Origin: Mycobacterium marinum
GTDB taxonomy: Bacteria > Actinomycetota > Actinomycetes > Mycobacteriales > Mycobacteriaceae
Length of the DNA: 64,000 bases
Reading direction: 5' to 3'
Assembly: GCF_003391395.1 (NCBI RefSeq)
Contig: NZ_CP024190.1
Coordinates: forward strand, 62,001-126,000
In this document: one piece after another, positions 15,002 to 22,917 of the stretch
How the letters are laid out: every line of letters starts with the position of its first letter
How positions within the stretch are numbered: the stretch's first letter is position 1
The notes under the pieces: model-generated
What the model was told of the DNA's origin: nothing
The model's database searches: none
Seen by the model: only the letters and a program-made list of their open reading frames with translations
Translations under genes and position numbers: made by a program

Positions 15002-16264
15002 ATGAGTCGTCGAGGGTCGCATACCAATTCCTTCCGATTGCTCGGCGCCGTCGCGGCGTTCGGGCTGATCGTCTCGGGCTGCTCGGACTCCGATGGCGAG
15101 TCCTCGTCGGCGGACACCTCCACCTCTTCGGCGGCGTCCTCCACCACGGCCGGGGCAGCGACCGTCAAACCCCTCGATCAGGCCGCGCTGCAGGCAGCCC
15201 TCGACCAAGGCGCCCAGGAGTTCCTGCTGCCCGGTGCGGTGGCGCTGCTTCGCACTCCTTCCGGCACGGTCACCGCGACCTATGGCACCACGGAGCGGGG
15301 CGGCGGCAGGCCCGTCTCCGTCGACGACCACGTCCGGGTCGGATCCAATACCAAGACGTGGACGGCGACCGTCATCCTCGAGCTCGCGCAGGAGGGCACG
15401 CTCGCCGTCACGGACCCCGTCTCGAAGTACCGCCCGGATGTGCCGAACGGCGACAACATCACGATCGAGCAGCTGCTGAACATGCGTAGCGGCCTCTACA
15501 ACTACAGCGAGACACCAGAGGTCAACGAGGCGCTCGACAATGACCCGCAGCGGGTGTGGACCCCGGACGAACTGTTGACGATCGCTTATCAGAACCCGCC
15601 CTACTTCCTGCCCGGCGCGGGATACCACTACTCCAACACCAACTACGTGCTCCTCGGCCTGATCGCCGAGCAACTCGACCGCAAGCCGCTGGCCGAGATC
15701 TACCAGGAGCGGATCTTCGCGCCCGCCGGACTCACCAGCACGGTGTTCCCCGAGCTGCCCGACACGTCGCTACCTGATCCCTACTCGCACGGCTACTTCT
15801 ACGGCACCAACATGCTCACTATCAGCGATCCGGCGCTGCCCGAGGACATGCAGGCCGCCGCGAAAAACGGGTCCCTTGCACCGGCCGACGTCACCAACAA
15901 CAACCCGTCGTGGACGTGGGCGGCGGGAGGTGGCATCTCGACCGCGAACGACCTCGCCACCTGGGGGGAAGCCCTCGCCGGCGGGAAGGTGCTTGACGGG
16001 CAGATCCAGCAGCAGCGGATGGCCAGTATCCAATCGACCGACCCGTCCAACCCGGCAGCAGCCGGCTACGGCTGGGGGATGGCGAAGTTTGGCCCGATGT
16101 ACGGTCACACCGGCGAGTTGCCCGGGTACAACTCGTTCATGGGGTCGGACCCGGAGAACAACGTCACCCTCGTCGTCTGGGCGAATCTCGCGCCAGGCGT
16201 CGACGGGCACGACCCGGCGGCCACCATCGCCAGGGGCGTCATCGATAAGATGTACGCCGGGTAG
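15002..16264 (+). CDS. Serine-hydrolase lipoprotein, class C beta-lactamase/DD-peptidase-like
   Basis: The 420-aa protein has a lipoprotein signal (MSRRGSHTNSF, hydrophobic LLGAVAAFGLIVSGC, lipobox VSGC), so it is anchored on the outer membrane leaflet. A Ser/Thr-rich linker follows. The beta-lactamase-family (S12) domain carries SNTK in RVGSNTKTWTA (nucleophile Ser with SxxK), YSN in GYHYSNTNYVLLG, and HTG in YGHTGELPGYNS. Such proteins hydrolyse D-Ala peptides, beta-lactams or esters; which one applies here cannot be told. ATG 15002 is preferred to 14957 because it begins the signal peptide. The 263 bp after dnaB have no obvious gene. Confidence 0.85.
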   Translation: MSRRGSHTNSFRLLGAVAAFGLIVSGCSDSDGESSSADTSTSSAASSTTAGAATVKPLDQAALQAALDQGAQEFLLPGAVALLRTPSGTVTATYGTTERGGGRPVSVDDHVRVGSNTKTWTATVILELAQEGTLAVTDPVSKYRPDVPNGDNITIEQLLNMRSGLYNYSETPEVNEALDNDPQRVWTPDELLTIAYQNPPYFLPGAGYHYSNTNYVLLGLIAEQLDRKPLAEIYQERIFAPAGLTSTVFPELPDTSLPDPYSHGYFYGTNMLTISDPALPEDMQAAAKNGSLAPADVTNNNPSWTWAAGGGISTANDLATWGEALAGGKVLDGQIQQQRMASIQSTDPSNPAAAGYGWGMAKFGPMYGHTGELPGYNSFMGSDPENNVTLVVWANLAPGVDGHDPAATIARGVIDKMYAG

Positions 16265-16625
16265 GGGCTCTCAGAGACCCGGCGTGCGGCGGCCCACCAT
16301 TGGGTCGCCCGCGACCTCGTTGGTCGGTGACCGCGAGGCACCCAACGAACCGAAGGCAGGGAACGGAATGGTCTGTCGCTGAGGGCCGGCCTAGTCGCCG
16401 ACCGATGGTTGTCGAGCGGCTCCTGTCGATTCTCTTGGGTTCCACCGCCGGTGCCAGAACGATGGCCAACTCACGAATAGGTGAGTTTGCAGTTGTCAGT
16501 CCCACCCCGTTCTCGGTGGTCTTATTGCGGCCGCCAGGACCTACGCGCAACCCGTTCCTGCAGGGTCGCGTAGATTCTTTGACGAGCAATCCGAGCACCT
16601 AACGCAGCATCCAACGAAGGCCATC
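16265..16625. promoter_or_regulatory. Gene-free stretch with a 7-bp inverted repeat before the DUF3297 gene
   Basis: No coding region is supported here. AACTCAC (16468-16474) and its exact complement GTGAGTT (16481-16487) flank GAATAG, about 140 bp before the next start. This is a candidate operator or small hairpin. Nothing else stands out. Confidence 0.3.
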
Positions 16626-16874
16626 ATGTCCGACGATCAGAACACAGGCGTTCCACCGAATCACCTCTCCATCGATCCGCGCAGCGCCTTCTATAGCGAA
16701 GAGGTCCTCCGCCGCGACGTGGGTATTCGGTTTAATGGCGTCGAGAAAACCAATGTTCACGAATACAACGTGGCTGAGGGGTGGGTGCGTGTTGAAGTCC
16801 CTACCGCGAAGGATCGCCGCGGAAATCCAATGGTCGTCAAGCTCAGCGGCACGGTTGAACCCTATTTTCGCTGA
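16626..16874 (+). CDS. DUF3297 family protein
   Basis: The 82-aa protein starts MSDDQNTGVPPNHLSIDPRS and contains the family core DVGIRFNGVEKTNVHEYNVA and DRRGNPMVVKLSGTVEPYF, which I recognise as DUF3297. The family is a single small domain of unknown function. GAAGG about 7 nt before ATG 16626 serves as ribosome-binding site. It stands alone between the lipoprotein gene and a decayed regulator. From memory this family is best known from proteobacteria, so its presence here may reflect transfer, but I cannot check that. Confidence 0.8.
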   Translation: MSDDQNTGVPPNHLSIDPRSAFYSEEVLRRDVGIRFNGVEKTNVHEYNVAEGWVRVEVPTAKDRRGNPMVVKLSGTVEPYFR

Positions 16875-17002
16875 GAGAAATAGCAGCCGCCGCGAATTCT
16901 CTGCCGGGGCCGTCGAACGGCCCCGGCGGTCAGCCCGTGGCTCGATCACGGAGCGAATCTGAGCTACGGCCCGACCCTGCCCGGACAGGCCCCAAGGGGG
17001 GG

Positions 17003-18177
17003 ATGACCGATTCGGCAACCAGGCTGGTCGCGGCTGCCGCCGCGGCGGCCGACGACGAGTTGATCGCTGCCCGATGCGAACTGATCCGCGCAAAAATTGC
17101 ATTTGCGGCCAGCCGCGGCTCCGACGCCCCGCCACTTCTGCTTGCCGCGGCCAAACGAATGCAACGCCTCGACCCGTTGGAGTCGCGGAAGGCTTACCTC
17201 GGAGCGGTGCTGGCGTCTATCCTGGTCGGCTGGATGTCGACCGACCAGCACAATTCGTCGCCCTCGGTCGCAAAGGCGGCCAGCAATGCGCCGGCCGCTC
17301 CGCACCCTGCGCGCGCGCTCGACGTATTACTGGACGGCCTGGTCATCAGATTGACCGAGGGCTACGTTGCGGCGGCCCCCATCTCCGCAGCGCGATCCGA
17401 GAGTACCTGCGCGAGCGGGACATCGGCGTGGCCGAACCGGGTTGGCACGATCTCACCGCCCGCGTCTGCTTGGACCTGTTCGACCAGGACGCCTACAACT
17501 TCCTGGCGGCCCGCCAGGTCGAAGATCTTCGGGCAGCCGGCGCGTTGACGATGCTTCCCGTCGCGCTTGTGACGTTAGCGGGAGTCTGTGTCTCGGCAGG
17601 CAATTTCGGGCAGGCCGATGCCTTGCTCGATGAGTCTGCCGCCATCATCGCCGCGACCGGCGCGCCCCCGCGTCCGGCGATAAAGACCTACCTCGCCGCA
17701 TACCGCGGACAGGAACAGCTATGCCGCGATGGAGTGCAGCAAACGGTCGACAGTGCAGCGAGTCGTGGCGAGGGATATGACGTTTCGGTCGCCATGTACG
17801 CGGCCGCGATCTTGCACAACGGGCTCGGTCAGTACCAGGAGGCGTTCCACGCCGCAGCATCGGGCGCACGCTACGACGACCTCGGAATGTGCGGCTACCT
17901 GCTGGGCGAACTGGTCGAAGCGGCTGTGCGATGCAAGGAGCGCAATGCAGCAACAGAGGCGCTGGGACGACTCCTCAAACGGACCAAGGCCAGTGGCACT
18001 CCCACAGCCCTCGGCATAGGCGCCAGCGCCACTGCGCTCGTGTCCGACGGCTCAATCGCCGATGCCGCGTATCGCGAAGCCATCACACACTTGCAGAGCA
18101 GTCCGGTCGTGCGAGGTGGGCATCTTCGCGAACAGCAACCGTGGAGTGACCACCAACGTCGAACAAAATTCCACTAA
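17003..18177 (+). pseudogene. Remnant of a LuxR/MalT-type ATPase regulator (truncated and frameshifted)
   Basis: The segment resembles the helical-repeat region between the ATPase and HTH of large LuxR-family regulators. The first part (LIRAKIAFAASRGSDAPPLL, KRMQRLDPLESRKAYLGAVL, ALDVLLDGLVIRLTEGYVAA) is in frame 2. The rest (HDLTARVCLDLFDQDAYNFL, LPVALVTLAGVCVSAGNFGQ, LHNGLGQYQEAFHAAASGAR, SDGSIADAAYREAITHLQSS) is in frame 1. One missing base between 17383 and 17384 (ATCTCCGC instead of ATCCTCCGC) joins the frames as API-LRSAIREYLRE. The N-terminal P-loop ATPase is absent, and homology is lost after SSPVV, before the HTH. It is therefore a non-functional relic, possibly of a former regulator of this region. 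Confidence 0.75.
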
Positions 18178-18263
18178 TGGCAGAGGACCGATCCCTCCGC
18201 GCTATCGGTTTGCCGGCCGGTGGCGGTGAGGCGGACGGTTCCTGACCTGACCGCCCGGCGGTG

Positions 18264-19043
18264 TCAGCCTCTGCGGGCGACGTCTTTGCTCAGGATCTGG
18301 GGCCAGGTCTCGACGTCGGCCGGGGTGTGCGCCACGATGAGCGTCGACTGCGGCAGCAATGCGGCAAGTGATTCCGCGGTCGACAGCGGATGCGCCGGGT
18401 CGTTGATCCAGGCCAGGATCGTGGTCGGCACATCGATTCGTGCTAGGGCTTCACTGGTGGGAAGGTCGCTGAGAGCCGCACCGCGAAACAGTGATGGCAG
18501 CAACGCATCGGCGACATCGGGAACTGTTTCGGGCGCGCCGACCGTGGCTGGTGGCGGAGTCGCCGCACGCCCCCAGGCGATGAATGCCCCGACTCCCTCG
18601 GTCTCGATGATTTCGGCCGCCACCCGGTAATTGGCGGCCTGCGCGGGCCGGGTGTGCCACGCGGTGGCCGGCACCATCAGCGTGAGACCGGCGAAGCGGT
18701 CCGGCTCGCGGGCGGCAGCGTGCAGCAGTGTGCCGGTACCCATGGATGGGCCGACCCCATGCACCTGTTCGCCGGGAAACCATTTGTCGAGCAGCCGTAG
18801 AAGATCCTCGGCAAGGCGTTCCCACCGGTAATCTTGGGGAACCTTGCGCCCGGTCGACTTGCCGTGGCCGCGTGCGTCGTAGCGCAGCAAGCGGGTCCCG
18901 CTGAGCCCCCTGCCGAGGTCAAGATTGAGCACCCGGTCACGCGCCCGGCTGGAGGTAAGTCCGTGCAGTTGAACTACCGGGTGACCACCTTCGTCGCTCA
19001 GCTCTACCGCAAGCTCTGCTCCCGGTACCACGAAAGTGGACAT
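18264..19043 (-). CDS. Alpha/beta-fold hydrolase
   Basis: The protein of about 259 aa begins MSTFVVPGAELAVELSDEGG. It has VQLHGLTSS (oxyanion loop), LRYDARGHGKST, and the nucleophile elbow VHGVGPSMGTGTLL with Ser100. A His in IVAHTPADVETW is the likely third triad member. It resembles small-molecule esterases/haloperoxidase-type hydrolases; the substrate is unknown. ATG 19043 is preferred to 19103 by homology-like start and spacing. It is divergent from the condensation-GNAT gene with only 90 bp between starts, so the two may share a control region. A link to the cluster as a tailoring or type II editing enzyme is possible but not shown. Confidence 0.75.
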   Translation of the reverse strand: MSTFVVPGAELAVELSDEGGHPVVQLHGLTSSRARDRVLNLDLGRGLSGTRLLRYDARGHGKSTGRKVPQDYRWERLAEDLLRLLDKWFPGEQVHGVGPSMGTGTLLHAAAREPDRFAGLTLMVPATAWHTRPAQAANYRVAAEIIETEGVGAFIAWGRAATPPPATVGAPETVPDVADALLPSLFRGAALSDLPTSEALARIDVPTTILAWINDPAHPLSTAESLAALLPQSTLIVAHTPADVETWPQILSKDVARRG

Positions 19044-19133
19044 CGCGCGACTCTTTTCACGATCGGCCGACTCGTCCCGGAGCCGACCGCGCTGACTGAG
19101 CATTCAGGCTATCTGGGGCGTTAGGGTACCGCC

Positions 19134-20900
19134 ATGCGGCTGACCAACGTGGCGCACTTGCGGCTACCGTTCGGACGACTCTGGGGTTATGACGTGTCGG
19201 TGTCTGATCTCGGTCGGCAGCTTCCGGTGTCTTTTGACCAGCGCATACACGTAGCCGCGGGTGCGCGACCCGGCTCCTGGATGGCTCTGTCCATTCGATT
19301 GCCGGCTGGGGTCAGCCGGCAATCGCTGGCCGATGCGTGGCTGGGCGTGATCGCCCGCCACGGCACTCTGCGAACGGCATTCACACTCGGGGCGGACGGC
19401 GATCCGCAGCTGCATGAGATCGATGTTCAACCCGGCAAGTGGGTCGAGCATGAGATCGCCGCGGGCCAGGAGGTCAACGACGCACTGCGAGTAGTTCTCA
19501 ACGCGACGTGTTCGCCCTATCAGCGGCCCTCACATCGGCTCTGCGTGTTGGAGACTGCCGCCGGATTGACGGTGGTCATCGCTGCCGACCACGCACATGT
19601 GGATATGTGGTCGATGCTCGTGATTGCCCGGGACCTGTTGTCGATGCTCGCCGACGCGAGGACCGGACGTACGTCGTCTCTGCAGCCGCGGCCCGCGTTT
19701 GTGGTGCACACCCAAGCGCTACTGGACCGTCCCCCGGCGCCGGATCGCGTGCGTGCGCGGTGGGCCCAAATCATCAGCGACAGTGGTGGGGTCATGCCGC
19801 GGTTTCCGCTGCCGTTGGGTGAGTCTGGGCCGCATCCGGAACGCGTCGAAGTGCGTGATGTGTTCGATGTCGATGACGGCGCCGCGTTCGCCGCGCAGGC
19901 ACGCAATGACGGCGTCTCGACGTTGGCACTCGCGGTGGTCGCCATGACTGCGGTAACCCGCGAGTTGGCGGGAGCGCCGCTGCGCGCAGTCTTCCCCGTG
20001 CACAGCCGATTTGAAGAAAAGTGGCACGACTCGGTCGGCTGGTTCATCACCAATTCGGTGCTGGAGTCCGCGGTCGTCGAGCCGAACGCCGCGGCCGCCG
20101 CCGTCAAAGAAGCGGTGCAGCTTGGTTCCTGGCCACTCGCCGACGTACTGGCTCCGTGGGGCGGAATGCCAATGGCGCCTGGCATGTTCGCCATCTCCTG
20201 GCTGGACCAACTTAGACTTCCGGTGCGCATCGACTCCGTCGGACTCGACGCCCAGTATGTAAGCGCGAGGATCCACACCGATGGCGTCATGCTCTGGTTC
20301 ATTCAGGACGAATCCGGCCTGCATCTGCGATGCCGCTACCCAGATACCGCGGAGGCGCGAACCAACGTGGGGTCCTGGCTGGACCTGCTGGTGGCGCGCC
20401 TGCAGGCACTGGCGCAGTCCTCGGTGCGAGGACTGTTGCGGGTAGCAGGGCGCACCTTCCGGGTGCAGCGCGCGACGCGCGAACACGTGGGAGTGATCGC
20501 CGAGCTGCTCTCCGACGACGAATTCGGTCAGGATCGCGAAGGCGCCGGACTCGAACGCTACGAGGCGGCCTACGACATCCTCGTTCGCAACCGATCCAAC
20601 TATCTCGGAGTCGTCCTGAACGGTTCCGACATGGTCGTCGCGACCGTGCAATTGACCATCATTCCCGGCCTGTCCCGCGGCGGCGCCACTCGGCTGCAGA
20701 TCGAGGGATTACGGGTCGCCAAAGCCGAACGCGCACAGGGCCTCGGTACCGCCCTCGTCGAGTGGGCACACAACTACGGCCGAGCTCACGGGGCGCAGTT
20801 GGCGCAGGTGACCACGGACGAGGCACGCGAAAGGGCTCGGGCGTTCTATCGCCGGCTCGGGTACCACGCCGCCCACGTCGGGCTGAAACGCACCATCTGA
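19134..20900 (+). CDS. Condensation-domain protein fused to a GNAT acetyltransferase
   Basis: The 588-aa protein has two parts. Residues 1 to about 440 form an NRPS condensation/PapA-like fold: WLGVIARHGTLRTAF, active-site H153-A-H-V-D157 (HxxxD, with Met instead of the usual Gly after Asp), and FPVHSRFEEKWHDSVGWFIT. Residues about 445-588 are a GNAT domain with the acetyl-CoA motif R533-A-Q-G-L-G538 and the terminal RAFYRRLGYHAAHVG. No adenylation or carrier domain is present, so it would act on carrier-bound or free substrates supplied by others. A role in acylating the cluster product is a reasonable guess. TAGGGT at 19122-19127 places a transcription start at the ATG, suggesting a leaderless mRNA. 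Confidence 0.8.
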   Translation: MRLTNVAHLRLPFGRLWGYDVSVSDLGRQLPVSFDQRIHVAAGARPGSWMALSIRLPAGVSRQSLADAWLGVIARHGTLRTAFTLGADGDPQLHEIDVQPGKWVEHEIAAGQEVNDALRVVLNATCSPYQRPSHRLCVLETAAGLTVVIAADHAHVDMWSMLVIARDLLSMLADARTGRTSSLQPRPAFVVHTQALLDRPPAPDRVRARWAQIISDSGGVMPRFPLPLGESGPHPERVEVRDVFDVDDGAAFAAQARNDGVSTLALAVVAMTAVTRELAGAPLRAVFPVHSRFEEKWHDSVGWFITNSVLESAVVEPNAAAAAVKEAVQLGSWPLADVLAPWGGMPMAPGMFAISWLDQLRLPVRIDSVGLDAQYVSARIHTDGVMLWFIQDESGLHLRCRYPDTAEARTNVGSWLDLLVARLQALAQSSVRGLLRVAGRTFRVQRATREHVGVIAELLSDDEFGQDREGAGLERYEAAYDILVRNRSNYLGVVLNGSDMVVATVQLTIIPGLSRGGATRLQIEGLRVAKAERAQGLGTALVEWAHNYGRAHGAQLAQVTTDEARERARAFYRRLGYHAAHVGLKRTI

Positions 20901-21154
20901 GTCCGGTTTATGCGCAGTGAACGTTTCAGCGGTGCCCAGGTCGTGCTCGGTGGGGTTCTTAGAGACACCGGTGCCGACCAGCGATTCTTCGTCGACAAGC
21001 GGCAGGACCTGTAGCGAGCCCGTGTCGCCGTGTCCGGGCGGGGTCTGCGCCGGGCGTCGAGGCGCAGCGAGACGACAAGGGCCGGTTGATGTTCCCGGGA
21101 TTTCTTCTCCTCGCGCACAAGGGCTGAGGATGACTGAGCCACCCGAGAACGCAT

Positions 21155-22828
21155 TCACCCCGGACGCCCACGGGCCGCCATCTCAGGGAACTCCGGGTCT
21201 ATGGGCTCACGCAATGGGGCCGACGTGATGGCGGCCCTCATGGGCAGAAACACCGCAGGGAGAAAAGTCACTAGCATGACCACGCTGGCGTATACGAACA
21301 CCACGGTGTACGCCTGAGACAGGTCGTGCAACAGGTTGGCCCCAAAATCGGGATTGAGGGTTCGCGGCGGTATCTGCGAAGGGTCCAGGGGGATCCCCCG
21401 TCTGGTCGCGCTTTCGTTAAGGGCTTCGAGGCGGTTCGCCGCGGCAATGTTGGCGCTGCGATTGAACTGGCTGGTCAGTATGACCGACATCAGTGCGGTG
21501 CTTGCCGAGGCGGACAGCTGTTGATTGACGCTAACCAGGGTCGAACCCCGCGCGATTTGGTGCGGGGCCAGGGTCTGCACCGCCACCGTGGTGAGTTGCA
21601 GCATGATGGAGCCTATGCCCATACCCACGATCGTCAGCCCGATAAGCAGGGTGGGTACGTAAGCGGCGTGCTCGGCGGCGCCGAACGCGAGAGTGCCCAT
21701 GCCAACGCTGATCAGCGTTACGCCGCCCAACACCACCTTGCCGGCGCCGTGTCTGTCCATCAAGACGCTGGAGGTCGGTATGGTCACCGCGGCACCGAGC
21801 CCAAGCGGAATCATGTGTATGCCGACCTGCAACGGTGTTTCACGCAACAGCTGCTGAAAGTAACTTGGCACCAGCAGCACGGCGCCGGAAAACCCGGCGG
21901 CGACAAAGACTATCGTCGCATTGGCGACGGTCACCACCCGGTTCCTGAACAGCCGCAGATCTATCAGCGGACGGTCGGCGCGATAGAGAGCGTGAAAGAC
22001 GAAGGCGCCCATCAGAACCAGCCCGGCGGTCGCCGGTATCAAGACATGGCGATCAGCTACGGTCCCGCGGGCTGGAACAGTCGACAATCCGTAGAGAAAT
22101 GTTGCCAGCCCGGGTGACAGTAGCAGCATGCCGACTAGGTCGAGGGTTTCTGACGGTGCTGTGTGATCTCCGGGAAACGCGATGGCTGCAAGGGCTACCG
22201 TGATCAAGCCGATCGGCACATTGATCCAGAAGATCCACTGCCACCCGTAGTCGTCGATGAGCCAGCCGCCGAGTATCGGCCCAGCCATCGGGCCAAGTAG
22301 TAGCGGTATGCCCATCACCGACATGAGCCGAGCGAGTCGGTTGGGGCCCGCCTCGCGAGCCAAGATGGTAATGACCAGTGGCATCAATATGCCGCCACCA
22401 CCGCCCTGAACCGCGCGGAAGATGATCAGACACGCGATGTTCGGGGCGACCGCGCACAGCACTGAACCTAGGGTGAACCCCAACACCGAAATCATGAAGA
22501 GTCGCTTGGTGCCGATCCGGTCGGCCGCCCAGCCTGACAACGGGATAGCCGCGGCTTCGGTCAGTGTGTAGGCGGTCACCGTCCAAGCGACGACGGCTTG
22601 ATTTGAGCCAAAGGTGACGATCAGACTGCGCTGCGCGACACTGACGGCAGTATTGGCCAAATTCACTGCGACCGAAGCGAACACGCAGATTCCAGCAATC
22701 CGAAGCAGCGAACCGTCGAGTCTATCGGCGTGGCGCTCTCCCGCCGCCACTGAACTCCCCGTGCTCCCATCCGGCCGTCCCGGCAGATTCTGTTGCAACG
22801 CGGTAGCTTTCGCAGGAGTGGTATTCAT
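21155..22828 (-). CDS. DHA2-family MFS multidrug/product exporter (14 TM)
   Basis: The 557-aa protein resembles EmrB/QacA-type drug:H+ antiporters. Visible marks are motif A PLSGWAADRIGTKRLFM after TM2, motif C GPMAGPILGGWLIDDYGWQW in TM5 followed by IFWINVPIGL, and 14 predicted hydrophobic helices. A cytoplasmic tail of about 40 aa precedes TM1. It lies 89 bp after the mmpL stop on the same strand and is probably the third gene of mmpS-mmpL-MFS. It may export the cluster product or an intermediate. The 254 bp to the convergent GNAT fusion gene contain nothing recognisable. Confidence 0.85.
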   Translation of the reverse strand: MNTTPAKATALQQNLPGRPDGSTGSSVAAGERHADRLDGSLLRIAGICVFASVAVNLANTAVSVAQRSLIVTFGSNQAVVAWTVTAYTLTEAAAIPLSGWAADRIGTKRLFMISVLGFTLGSVLCAVAPNIACLIIFRAVQGGGGGILMPLVITILAREAGPNRLARLMSVMGIPLLLGPMAGPILGGWLIDDYGWQWIFWINVPIGLITVALAAIAFPGDHTAPSETLDLVGMLLLSPGLATFLYGLSTVPARGTVADRHVLIPATAGLVLMGAFVFHALYRADRPLIDLRLFRNRVVTVANATIVFVAAGFSGAVLLVPSYFQQLLRETPLQVGIHMIPLGLGAAVTIPTSSVLMDRHGAGKVVLGGVTLISVGMGTLAFGAAEHAAYVPTLLIGLTIVGMGIGSIMLQLTTVAVQTLAPHQIARGSTLVSVNQQLSASASTALMSVILTSQFNRSANIAAANRLEALNESATRRGIPLDPSQIPPRTLNPDFGANLLHDLSQAYTVVFVYASVVMLVTFLPAVFLPMRAAITSAPLREPIDPEFPEMAARGRPG

Positions 22829-22917
22829 CGGCAGCCGCTATACGCACGGCCTGGACAGCATCGGACCACCCAGGTTCGGCGGCTCGGTAGCGTGAACCAA
22901 CATCGAATGACGCCCAG

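Noticed and set aside
14745..15005. 86-aa frame between dnaB and the lipoprotein gene
   Set aside because: No ribosome-binding site, odd composition, and it runs into the lipoprotein start.
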